A stretch of 64,000 nucleotides of DNA from Prevotella sp. UBA2725 (GTDB lineage Bacteria > Bacteroidota > Bacteroidia > Bacteroidales > Bacteroidaceae), in the NCBI GenBank assembly GCA_002353825.1, contig DEKJ01000006.1, positions 18,754 to 82,753 on the forward strand, read 5' to 3'. Of the stretch, positions 17,584 through 25,401 are shown piece by piece. The notes under the pieces were generated by a model. That model had not been told where the DNA came from, did no database searches, and saw nothing but the letters and a program-made list of their open reading frames with translations. Both the position numbers and the translations under genes were made by a program. Within the stretch, counting starts at the first letter, position 1; each line of letters starts with the position of its first letter.

Positions 17584-17874
17584 GTGCCTCGGAGAGGCAC
17601 ACTTATTCATAACCCCAGACTAAAGGAGCGAAGCGACTGCAGTCTGGGGTTGGGGATGAGAATGAATCAACTGACCTCCAGCCTCGGAGAGGCTGAATGC
17701 GCCTTGGCGCGCTATGTTGCGTATGATACTACCTTTTTAAAGACATAGCGCACTCCGTGCAGTCTGCCTCTCCGAGGCAGAAGGTTAAGTATCACTACTC
17801 TATCCTAACTATCCCCAGGCTGCGTCGCTGCGCTCCTTGCCTGGGGTTATGCAGAGTCAGCCTCTTCGAGGCTG
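17584..17874. repeat. Mosaic hairpin element, copy B
   Basis: This second copy fills most of the 370-bp gap between malQ and the GH97 gene. It has the same order of hairpins as at 6060-6345. GTGCCTCGGAGAGGCAC is at 17584-17600, followed by CCCCAGACT...AGTCTGGGG (17613-17649), AGCCTCGGAGAGGCT, GCGCCTTGGCGC, TCTGCCTCTCCGAGGCAGA, CCCCAGGC...GCCTGGGG and AGCCTCTTCGAGGCT (17859-17873). Stem changes are often compensated. For example, the sixth hairpin has CCCCAGGC/GCCTGGGG here but CCCCAGTCT/AGACTGGGG in copy A, so pairing is kept while bases differ. Linkers are poorly conserved. Confidence 0.9.
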
Positions 17875-17923
17875 TCTGCCGCCATCAATCCGGAATTAGG
17901 GAAACATATTTTTTGATTAATAT

Positions 17924-20059
17924 ATGAAGATAATTTCATTAATAGCAGCCTTACTTCTCCCATTGGCTGCTCTCGCTCAGACAGTGAAGTCGCCAAACGG
18001 CAATGTCAGTGTGACCTTCTCGCTCACGGGCAATGGCGTGCCGACGTATGAGATGAGTTATAAAGGCAAAGCCGTCGTCAAGCCGTCGCATCTCGGACTG
18101 GAGCTTGCCAAGGACAAGCACGCTTCGAAAGGCATGCATGAGACTTCGCTCATGGACGGTTTTACGGAGACAGACAGTAAGACATCGACCTTCGATGAGA
18201 CCTGGACACCGGTATGGGGACAGTATGCTAAGATTCGCAACAACTATAATGAGCTTGCTGTGAACCTCTTGCAGCCTGCTACCAAGCGTAAGATGACGAT
18301 CCGCTTCCGTGTCTACAATATCGGTATGGGTCTGCGTTATGAGTTCCCACAGCAGGACTCGTTGGTCTACTTCGTCATTAAGGAGGAACACACGCAGTTC
18401 GCCATGACAGGTGATCATACCGCTTGGTGGTTGCCGGGCGACTACGACACGCAGGAGCAGGAGACGCAGGAGTCGAAGCTCTCAGAGATCCGCTCGCGTT
18501 TCCATGATGCTGTCAACTGGAGCAACTCTTCCGTGGATGTCTTCTCACCGACAGGTGTGCAGACAGCCTTGCAGATGAAGACGAAAGACGGACTGTATAT
18601 CAATATTCATGAGGCAGCATGTATCAACTATGCTACGATGCACCTCAACCTCGACGATAAGAACATGGTGTTCGAGAGTTGGCTGACGCCCGATGCTACG
18701 GGCATGAAGGGTTACATGCAGGCACCGTGCAACACGCCGTGGCGTACCGTCGCTGTGAGCGATGACGCACGCGACATGCTCGGTGAGGCCAACAACCTCA
18801 TCTACAATCTCAATGAGCCGTGTAAGATCAAGGATACCTCCTGGATCCATCCTACGAAATACTGTGGTGTATGGTGGGAGATGATCGTAGGCAAGAACAC
18901 GTGGAGCTATACCAATGACTTCCCCTCCGTGCAGCTGGGTGTGACCGACTACAGTAAGGCTAAGCCCAATGGCACACATGGCGCCAACAACGCTGAGGTG
19001 CGCAAGTATATTGACTTCGCTGCAGCCAACGGCCTCTCTGAAGTGCTTGTTGAAGGTTGGAACGTAGGCTGGGAGGACTGGTTCGGACACAGCAAGGATT
19101 ATGTCTTCGATTTCACAACTCCTTACCCTGACTTTGATATCAAGGCGCTCAACGACTATGCACACAGCAAGGGTGTGAAGCTGATGATGCACCACGAGAC
19201 GTCGTCGAGTGTTGTCAACTATGAGCGTCACCTTGAGGATGCTTACAATCTCATGAACAAGTATGGCTACGACGCCGTGAAGAGCGGATATGTCGGCGAC
19301 ATCATCCCTCGTGGCGACCATCATTTCTCTCAGGAGATGAACAACCACTATCTGCGTTGTGTCACAGAGGCTGCCAAGCACCATATTATGGTCAATGCCC
19401 ACGAGGCTACGCGTCCTACGGGTATCGCCCGTACATGGCCTAACTGGGTAGGCAACGAGAGTGCGCGCGGCACAGAGTACGAGGCTTTCGGTGGCAGTTA
19501 TCCTAACCACACCGTCATCCTTCCCTTCACGCGTCTGCAGGGCGGCCCGATGGATTATACGCCGGGTATCCTTGAGACACAGTTGAAGACCTGGAGCAAC
19601 AATACTTCTTATGTTCACACAACGCTTGTCGGTCAGCTCGCTATCTACCTCGTCATGTGGGGTCCGCTGCAGATGGCTGCTGACCTGCCCGAGAACTACG
19701 CAAAGTACAAGGATGCCTTCCAGTTCATCAAGGATGTGGCTGTCGACTGGTCTGACAGTAAGTACCTCGAGGCTGAACCCGCTCGTTACATCACGGTAGC
19801 CCGTAAGGCCAAAGGCACAGATAACTGGTTTGTCGGTGGCAAGTGCGATGAGCACGGACACCAGAGCACGGTGAAGTTCGACTTCCTCGACAAGGGTCGT
19901 AAGTATCAGGCAACGATCTATGCCGATGCTAAGGGCGCTTCTTATGATAAGAACCCGAAGGCGTATGTCATCACGAAGCGTACGATCAAGAAAGGTGACA
20001 CACTGAAGCTCACTGAGGCTCCCGGCGGCGGCTTCGCGATCTCGCTCATGGCAAAGTAA
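17924..20059 (+). CDS. susB: GH97 alpha-glucosidase, SusB-like
   Basis: This 711-residue enzyme hydrolyses alpha-glucosidic bonds at the non-reducing end of malto-oligosaccharides. GH97 SusB of Bacteroides is a calcium-dependent inverting enzyme. The signal peptide MKIISLIAALLLPLAALAQ sends it to the periplasm. An N-terminal beta-sandwich (SPNGNVSVTFSLTGNGVPTY) precedes the barrel, with KYCGVWWEMIVGK, GLSEVLVEGWNVGWEDW, VKLMMHHETSS and HIMVNAHEATRPTGIARTWPN. These carry the conserved acidic residues (HHET, HEATRPTG) of inverting GH97 enzymes. It lies between malQ and the pullulanase gene on the same strand. The mosaic repeat before it may separate its expression from malQ. Confidence 0.94.
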   Translation: MKIISLIAALLLPLAALAQTVKSPNGNVSVTFSLTGNGVPTYEMSYKGKAVVKPSHLGLELAKDKHASKGMHETSLMDGFTETDSKTSTFDETWTPVWGQYAKIRNNYNELAVNLLQPATKRKMTIRFRVYNIGMGLRYEFPQQDSLVYFVIKEEHTQFAMTGDHTAWWLPGDYDTQEQETQESKLSEIRSRFHDAVNWSNSSVDVFSPTGVQTALQMKTKDGLYINIHEAACINYATMHLNLDDKNMVFESWLTPDATGMKGYMQAPCNTPWRTVAVSDDARDMLGEANNLIYNLNEPCKIKDTSWIHPTKYCGVWWEMIVGKNTWSYTNDFPSVQLGVTDYSKAKPNGTHGANNAEVRKYIDFAAANGLSEVLVEGWNVGWEDWFGHSKDYVFDFTTPYPDFDIKALNDYAHSKGVKLMMHHETSSSVVNYERHLEDAYNLMNKYGYDAVKSGYVGDIIPRGDHHFSQEMNNHYLRCVTEAAKHHIMVNAHEATRPTGIARTWPNWVGNESARGTEYEAFGGSYPNHTVILPFTRLQGGPMDYTPGILETQLKTWSNNTSYVHTTLVGQLAIYLVMWGPLQMAADLPENYAKYKDAFQFIKDVAVDWSDSKYLEAEPARYITVARKAKGTDNWFVGGKCDEHGHQSTVKFDFLDKGRKYQATIYADAKGASYDKNPKAYVITKRTIKKGDTLKLTEAPGGGFAISLMAK

Positions 20060-20074
20060 TTGAAATTCTATGCA

Positions 20075-20107
20075 AGGGCGGCCTGAAAGACCGCCCTTAT
20101 TTTATTA
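20075..20107 (+). terminator. Hairpin with T-rich tail after susB
   Basis: AAGGGCGG and CCGCCCTT pair around a short loop and are followed by ATTTTATT. This fits a weak intrinsic terminator or attenuator between susB and the pullulanase gene. The stem also resembles the GCGGCC hairpin family at 1825, 7849 and 59577. Confidence 0.55.
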
Positions 20108-20116
20108 CCAACCAAT

Positions 20117-22093
20117 ATGAATTTTCGAAACATCATTCTTACAGCATTATTGTTGCCTTCCTCTTTGATGGCTATGGCACAGAATTATAAGTTCGACGAG
20201 GTGACGTATACGCCTCGTCACACGACGTTTAAACTCATTGCACCCGACAATGCCAAGCATGTCGTGCTCAGCCTTTATAAAGGTGGTGATGTGGCGACCG
20301 ACAAGAAGCCGCTCGCAACAAAGCAGTTAAAGCACGTGGGCAAGAACCTCTGGTCAACGACGGTCAGCGGCGACCTCAATGGCCGTTTCTATACTTTTAA
20401 TATAGGCAAGGGCGAGACACCCGGCGTCTTTGCAAAGGCTGTCGGTGTAAATGGCAAGCGTGGTGCCATTATCAATATGAAAAGCACAGATCCTGAAGGC
20501 TGGAACAATGACAAGGTAACTCCTAACTCCTATCTCCTAACTCCTAACTACACCGGCTTGACGGTGTATGAGATGCATTTCCGTGATTTCTCCATTGCGC
20601 GCAATGTAAACCTCGATCCGAAGGAGTTCATGGTGAAGCGACAGAGCACGAAGTATCCGGGAAAGTTCTTAGCACTCACAGAACCATGGGCCATCAACTA
20701 TCTGAAGGATCTTGGCGTTGGTGCCGTGCATATCCTTCCCTCCTTCGACTATGCGAGTGTGGATGAGACGAAACTCGACAAGCCTCAGTATAACTGGGGT
20801 TATGACCCATTGAACTATAATGTGCCGGAAGGCAGTTACAGTACCAATCCCTATGACCCAGCCACACGTATCCGCGAGTTTAAGGAGATGGTAGAGGCGC
20901 TGCATAAAGCTGGTATCCGTGTCATCCTCGATGTTGTCTACAATCATACGTTCGACCTCGACCATAGCAACTTCCAACTGACGTGGCCGAATGCTTACTA
21001 TCGTTTCACGAAAGATGGCAAACCAAGCAACGGCTCGGGCTGTGGCAATGAGACGGCTTCAGACAAGGCCGTCATGCGGCAGTTTATGTTGCAGAGCGTC
21101 AAATATTGGGCTAAGGAATATCATATCGATGGTTTCCGCTTTGATCTCATGGGTGTGCACGACATCGAAACGATGAATGGGATCCGCAAGGAACTGACGG
21201 CTATCAATCCCAACATCTTCATCTATGGTGAGGGTTGGAGCGCCGGTCAGTGTGCTTATCCTACGGAGAAACTTGCCATGAAGGCTAATATCTCGCAGAT
21301 GCCGGGTATTGCTGCTTTCTGTGATGACTTGCGTGATGCGTTGCGTGGCCCGTTCAGTGATGATCATAAAGGCGCCTTCCTCGCTGGTATTGCTGGCTCA
21401 GAGGAGAGTATCAAAGCCGGCATCACGGGTATGACTGAGCATCCTCAGGTAGACTATTCGAAGGTAAACTATTCCAAGAAGCCGTGGGCAACGGAGCCGA
21501 CACAGTGTATCAACTATGTCAGTTGCCACGACGATATGTGTCTGATCGACCGTTTGAAAGCATCCATTCCTAATATCATGACGGATGAACTGATCCGTTT
21601 AGACGAACTGGCTCAGACGGTCGTCTTCACGTCTCAGGGCGTGCCGTTCATGCTTAGTGGCGAGGAGATGCTGCGTGATAAGAAAGGTGTGCACAACAGT
21701 TTCAATTCGCCCGACAGTATCAATGAGCTCAACTGGAACAACCCGTTGCGCTATCCGCAGGTACTCAGTTATTACAAGAACCTCATCGCTTTGCGAAATC
21801 ATCATCCCGCTTTCCGTTTAGGCAAGACACAGCTTGTACAGAAGCACCTCGAGTTCCTGCCTACAGCAGATTGTCTTGTGGCTTACCGGCTGAAGAATCA
21901 TGCCGGTGGCGATGCATGGAATGATATCATCGTTATCTTCAATGCCAATAAAGCGGCACGGCAAGTGACGGTCCCCCAGGGAACCTATACCGTTGTCTGC
22001 AAGGACGGCAAGATAGATGAGGACGGGTTGGAGACCGTCAATGGTATGCAGGTGACGGTCCATCCGCAGTCGGCGCTGATCCTGCATAATTAA
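20117..22093 (+). CDS. GH13 type I pullulanase-like debranching enzyme
   Basis: This 658-residue protein has a signal peptide (about MNFRNIILTALLLPSSLMAMAQ), a CBM48-like N-terminal domain and a GH13 barrel. The pullulanase signature YNWGYDPLNYNVPEGSYS is present. The catalytic nucleophile lies in GFRFDLMGVHD, the acid in IYGEGW, and the third region reads SCHDDMCLIDR. It probably cleaves alpha-1,6 branches of pullulan or glycogen-derived dextrins, acting after the GH97 enzyme next door. Residues about 134-144 (TPNSYLLTPNY) are encoded by a TAACTCC heptad repeat identical over 34 bases to an intergenic copy at 29731-29764, so the protein carries a short repeat-derived insertion before the barrel. 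Confidence 0.9.
   Translation: MNFRNIILTALLLPSSLMAMAQNYKFDEVTYTPRHTTFKLIAPDNAKHVVLSLYKGGDVATDKKPLATKQLKHVGKNLWSTTVSGDLNGRFYTFNIGKGETPGVFAKAVGVNGKRGAIINMKSTDPEGWNNDKVTPNSYLLTPNYTGLTVYEMHFRDFSIARNVNLDPKEFMVKRQSTKYPGKFLALTEPWAINYLKDLGVGAVHILPSFDYASVDETKLDKPQYNWGYDPLNYNVPEGSYSTNPYDPATRIREFKEMVEALHKAGIRVILDVVYNHTFDLDHSNFQLTWPNAYYRFTKDGKPSNGSGCGNETASDKAVMRQFMLQSVKYWAKEYHIDGFRFDLMGVHDIETMNGIRKELTAINPNIFIYGEGWSAGQCAYPTEKLAMKANISQMPGIAAFCDDLRDALRGPFSDDHKGAFLAGIAGSEESIKAGITGMTEHPQVDYSKVNYSKKPWATEPTQCINYVSCHDDMCLIDRLKASIPNIMTDELIRLDELAQTVVFTSQGVPFMLSGEEMLRDKKGVHNSFNSPDSINELNWNNPLRYPQVLSYYKNLIALRNHHPAFRLGKTQLVQKHLEFLPTADCLVAYRLKNHAGGDAWNDIIVIFNANKAARQVTVPQGTYTVVCKDGKIDEDGLETVNGMQVTVHPQSALILHN
20517..20550. 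repeat. TAACTCC heptad repeat inside the pullulanase gene
   Basis: This run consists of TAACTCC and TATCTCC heptads. All 34 bases are the same as at 29731-29764 in an intergenic region. Here it is read in frame and contributes about 11 residues. Related repeats on the other orientation occur at 29673-29721 and 43440-43498. Confidence 0.9.
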
Positions 22094-22112
22094 CCAGCTT
22101 ATATACCCAATT

Positions 22113-22156
22113 ATCCCCAAAATAACTTAAAAAGGTTGTTTTGGGGATATTTTTTA
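22113..22156 (+). terminator. Intrinsic terminator after the pullulanase gene
   Basis: CCCCAAAATAAC and GGTTGTTTTGGGG form a strong stem around an A-rich loop, followed by ATATTTTTTAT. This ends the malQ-susB-pullulanase unit and separates it from the ABC genes that start at 22204. Confidence 0.8.
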
Positions 22157-22168
22157 TGATAATATCTC

Positions 22169-22176
22169 TATCTTTG
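22169..22176 (+). promoter_or_regulatory. -7 box TATCTTTG for the NatAB-type ABC pair
   Basis: This exact TAnnTTTG match lies 27 bp before the ATPase start and just after a terminator. A T-rich tract is present around the -33 position. Confidence 0.65.
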
Positions 22177-22203
22177 TAACATAATCTGACAATCTTTCTC
22201 TTT

Positions 22204-23148
22204 ATGGGTATTTTCTTGAATGTAAATAATGTCACTAAACGGTTTGAAAACCATGTGGCGCTCAGCAACGTGTCGTTGTCGGTACGTAAAGGCCGGATCT
22301 TCGGCTTGTTAGGTCCCAACGGTGCGGGTAAGACAACGCTGATCCGTATACTGAATCGCATCACGGCGCCTGACAGTGGCGAGGTGATCTTCGACGGTCG
22401 CCCGATGGAGCCGGACGACGTGATGCGCATAGGCTATCTGCCGGAAGAACGTGGACTGTATCGCAAGATGAAGGTAGGCGAGCAGGCTGTCTATCTTGCG
22501 CGACTGAAAGGGTTGAGCAAGGAAGAGGCGGTGTCACGGCTTCAGGCTTGGTTCGAAAAGTTTGGTATCATGCCTTGGTGGAACCGGAAGCTTGAGGAAC
22601 TGTCGAAAGGCATGGCACAGAAAGTGCAGTTCATTATCACAGTACTTCATAATCCCGACTTGCTCATCTTCGACGAGCCTTTCTCGGGCTTTGACCCTGT
22701 CAATGCAGAACAGCTCAAGCAAGAGATCCTCCAGCTCAAGGAGCAGGGACACACAATCATCTTCTCTACCCATAACATGGCGAGTGTCGAAGCGGTCTGC
22801 GACGATATAGCGCTCATCAACCACTCTGAAGTGGTTCTGCATGGCGAGATGCGCCAGATAAAGGATCAGTTCCGTACGGGCCTTTATGAGTTGGACACAC
22901 CTCAGACTTTGACAAAGCGGGATGGTGATCTCTTTTCTGTTGTGTCTCACGAGACACAACTCGGGGTAGAGCATTATCTTCTGCAAGCCAAAGAGGGTGT
23001 TACGGGCAATGAACTTGTTAAGCAACTTTGTGATGAGGTCGAGGTGCAATCTTTTGCGGAGCAGATTCCTTCGATGAACGATATTTTCCTGAGGGTAATC
23101 GGCAAAGATACAAAGTGGAACGAAGAACAAATAGAAAGTGAGTCATGA
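22204..23148 (+). CDS. ABC transporter ATPase, NatA/YhaQ-type
   Basis: This 314-residue ATPase has Walker A GLLGPNGAGKTT, signature LSKGMAQKVQF, Walker B LLIFDEPFSGFDP and H-loop IFSTHNM. LSKGM in place of LSGGQ and a C-terminal extension of about 90 residues are usual for the NatA (sodium export) and YhaQ group. It overlaps the following permease gene by four bases (ATGA), so the two are translationally coupled. The transported substrate may be sodium, an antibiotic or unknown. NatAB is only the nearest characterised relative by layout. Confidence 0.92.
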   Translation: MGIFLNVNNVTKRFENHVALSNVSLSVRKGRIFGLLGPNGAGKTTLIRILNRITAPDSGEVIFDGRPMEPDDVMRIGYLPEERGLYRKMKVGEQAVYLARLKGLSKEEAVSRLQAWFEKFGIMPWWNRKLEELSKGMAQKVQFIITVLHNPDLLIFDEPFSGFDPVNAEQLKQEILQLKEQGHTIIFSTHNMASVEAVCDDIALINHSEVVLHGEMRQIKDQFRTGLYELDTPQTLTKRDGDLFSVVSHETQLGVEHYLLQAKEGVTGNELVKQLCDEVEVQSFAEQIPSMNDIFLRVIGKDTKWNEEQIESES

Positions 23149-24395
23149 ACAAGATACTGATCATTATTCAGCGCGAGTTTCTGAAGCGCGTCCAGAAAAA
23201 GAGTTTTATCATCCTCACGATTGCCACGCCATTCATTATGGCTGCTTTGGTGTGTATTCCTTTGTGGCTTTCTACTGTAGAAAACGACAAGCAGCAGCAC
23301 GTAGCGGTCATTGACCCATCCGGCGTTTACGCTAAGGCCTTGCAAGGCTCCCGTGCTTTCGTGTTTACGGCTCAGCCGAAACTGACAAAGGAGATGCAAG
23401 GAGAAGATTCTCCTTATGATGCCGTGGTGACAGTCTCGGGCGATTTGGTGAAGAATCAGGGAAAGGTGACGGTATACAGTCGCAAGGAGGTACCGGCCAA
23501 TCTGCTCGACTATATCCATTCTTGTTTCGATGAAGTCGTACAAAAACAGAAACTTGCCACAGCGGGCATCCCTGGACTTGACAAGATCATTGTAGATGTG
23601 CAACAGAGTGTGCCTGTTGAGACTGTCAAATGGAATGATGAAGGCGAAGAACAATCGTCAAGCACTTTCGTAGCAATGGCTGTCGGAGGTATCTTTACCT
23701 TACTCATTTATATGTTTGTCCTGTCCTATGGAGCCATGGTCATGCAGAGTGTCATCGAAGAGAAGACAAACCGTATCGTGGAGCTGTTGGTGAGTAGTGT
23801 CAAGCCGTTTCAGTTGATGATGGGAAAGATCATCGGTGTGATGCTCGTCGGGCTGTCACAACTTGTCTTGTGGGCAGTGATGTTGGGCGTTATCCTTGCC
23901 GTAGTGTCAGAGGGCTTCGGAGTTTCAGTCTTGTCTCCTGAAGTAAAAACAATGCTGACGGCTCTTACCAATCTTCCTTATGTTGAGATTGGCGTCATGT
24001 TCCTTCTTATGTTTATTGGAGGCTATCTGCTTTATGCCAGTTTCTTTGCGGCAACGGGTGCCAGTATCAATGAGCAGGAAGATTCCAATCAGTTTGTTGT
24101 TCCGGTGACGATGATTACACTCTTCGGGCTCTATGCTGCCATGTATAGCATTGAGAACACGGATGGTCCTTTGGCTTTCTGGAGTTCGCTTTTCCCACTT
24201 ACTTCACCCATCGTCATGATGGTCCGTATCCCGTTTGGCGTACCGTTGTGGCAGGAAGTGCTTAGCGTTGTCCTGCTCTATGTTACAGCATTCCTCATGA
24301 TATGGCTTGGCGGAAAAATCTACCGGGTTGGTATTTTGATGTATGGCAAGAAGCCAACAATGAAGGAAATTATGAAGTGGATTCGTTATAATTGA
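23145..24395 (+). CDS. ABC-2 type permease, NatB/YhaP-like
   Basis: This 416-residue inner-membrane protein has one N-terminal helix (FIILTIATPFIMAALVCIPLW), a soluble extracytoplasmic domain of about 140 residues (residues about 45-185) and five or six C-terminal helices. This is the ABC-2 membrane type with NatB layout. The cytoplasmic segment MQSVIEEKTNRIVELLVSSV is the conserved motif of the family. It forms a pump with the ATPase encoded by the overlapping gene. A 22-bp repeat array starts 14 bp after its stop. Confidence 0.92.
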   Translation: MNKILIIIQREFLKRVQKKSFIILTIATPFIMAALVCIPLWLSTVENDKQQHVAVIDPSGVYAKALQGSRAFVFTAQPKLTKEMQGEDSPYDAVVTVSGDLVKNQGKVTVYSRKEVPANLLDYIHSCFDEVVQKQKLATAGIPGLDKIIVDVQQSVPVETVKWNDEGEEQSSSTFVAMAVGGIFTLLIYMFVLSYGAMVMQSVIEEKTNRIVELLVSSVKPFQLMMGKIIGVMLVGLSQLVLWAVMLGVILAVVSEGFGVSVLSPEVKTMLTALTNLPYVEIGVMFLLMFIGGYLLYASFFAATGASINEQEDSNQFVVPVTMITLFGLYAAMYSIENTDGPLAFWSSLFPLTSPIVMMVRIPFGVPLWQEVLSVVLLYVTAFLMIWLGGKIYRVGILMYGKKPTMKEIMKWIRYN

Positions 24396-24409
24396 TAGCT
24401 TATTTCTTA

Positions 24410-24497
24410 TCGTCTGTCGTACGTCAGCCGATTATCTGTCGTACGTCAGCCGATAGTTTGACGTACGTCGGACAATTATCTGTCGAACGCCGAATGA
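24410..24497. repeat. 22-bp-period tandem array 2 (four units)
   Basis: Units are at 24410-24431, 24432-24453, 24454-24475 and 24476-24497. Each contains TGTCGTACGTCAGCCGA or a diverged form, and the third has the perfect palindrome GACGTACGTC. The array lies between two convergent genes, and its fourth unit encodes the last residues and stop codon of the glycosyltransferase on the minus strand. The fourth unit resembles units of the array at 63635-63744 (shared GTCGAACGCCG). Confidence 0.9.
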
Positions 24498-25384
24498 TAG
24501 GCGCGCAGTAGTTTACAAAGTGTATGTAAACCGAAGAGATGAATAAACTTCAGTTTCAAGCCATTGTAATAAGGCAATATAGGTAGCTTGATGTCTCTTA
24601 TATTGCCAGTATAGATGTATGTCTGCAGCTGAATATTGAGCACATGACGGTAGTACTCAGCAAAACCGTCACGTGTCCTTAGCCGTGAGTCGTTGATAAT
24701 GTTTAAGTGAGCCTGCAGCAGGTCGTGATAGCTTTTGCCTCGGGCTTTCTGTGTGATGCCATTGGCATTGTATGTATAGTGATAAAAGCAGAGAGAGGTC
24801 GTGCAGATGCGCTTCGCAATCTGAAGGAGTTGCCAAAGCGTTGGTACGTCTTCAAATTTCTTACCTTTAGGGAACTGTACCTTATCGAACAGTGATCGCC
24901 GGTAAATCTTGTTCCAAGCGTAGGTATGCGTATAAGCCTGACCATCCAACCAATAGGATAGCGGATCTGTATAGAGCCTGTCGGAAAGTATTTTAGCTGA
25001 TTTGTCCTTGTAGAGCTGCCGGTAGAAGGAATATTCTAAGATGTCACACTGCCCTTTGATACAAAGTGGCAAGAGCTGATTGTAAGTATTCGGCTCTAGA
25101 TAATCGTCAGAATCGACAAAGGTAACGTAATTGCCCTTAGCTATTCTTAGTCCTGCATTGCGGGCTTCAGAGAGCCCTGCATTTGCTTGGTGGATGACAT
25201 GGACATTCTCTTTGCTTGAATATTTATCGCAGAGAACAGACGAATTGTCGGTGGAGCCGTCATCCACAAGAATAACCTCCATTCCGTCAACATCTCCATT
25301 AATATTTTGCGCAAGCACGCTGTCGACACATCGCTGGAGTGTGCCGGCAACATTATAGACGGGGATGATGACGGAAAGAAGCAT
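24476..25384 (-). CDS. Glycosyltransferase family 2
   Basis: This 302-residue cytosolic or membrane-associated glycosyltransferase has the GT-A fold start MLLSVIIPVYNVAGTLQRC. It continues with EVILVDDGSTDNS, ANAGLSEARNAGLRIAKGNYV and the metal-binding FVDSDDYLEP. Such enzymes add a sugar from a nucleotide donor to polysaccharide or lipid-linked acceptors, and the donor cannot be inferred. It begins 17 bp after the GH13 gene on the same strand and may be co-transcribed, though the functional link is unclear. The final residues AFDR and the stop are encoded inside a 22-bp repeat unit. Confidence 0.92.
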   Translation of the reverse strand: MLLSVIIPVYNVAGTLQRCVDSVLAQNINGDVDGMEVILVDDGSTDNSSVLCDKYSSKENVHVIHQANAGLSEARNAGLRIAKGNYVTFVDSDDYLEPNTYNQLLPLCIKGQCDILEYSFYRQLYKDKSAKILSDRLYTDPLSYWLDGQAYTHTYAWNKIYRRSLFDKVQFPKGKKFEDVPTLWQLLQIAKRICTTSLCFYHYTYNANGITQKARGKSYHDLLQAHLNIINDSRLRTRDGFAEYYRHVLNIQLQTYIYTGNIRDIKLPILPYYNGLKLKFIHLFGLHTLCKLLRAYHSAFDR

Positions 25385-25401
25385 ATTTTCAGAACGGCCT
25401 T

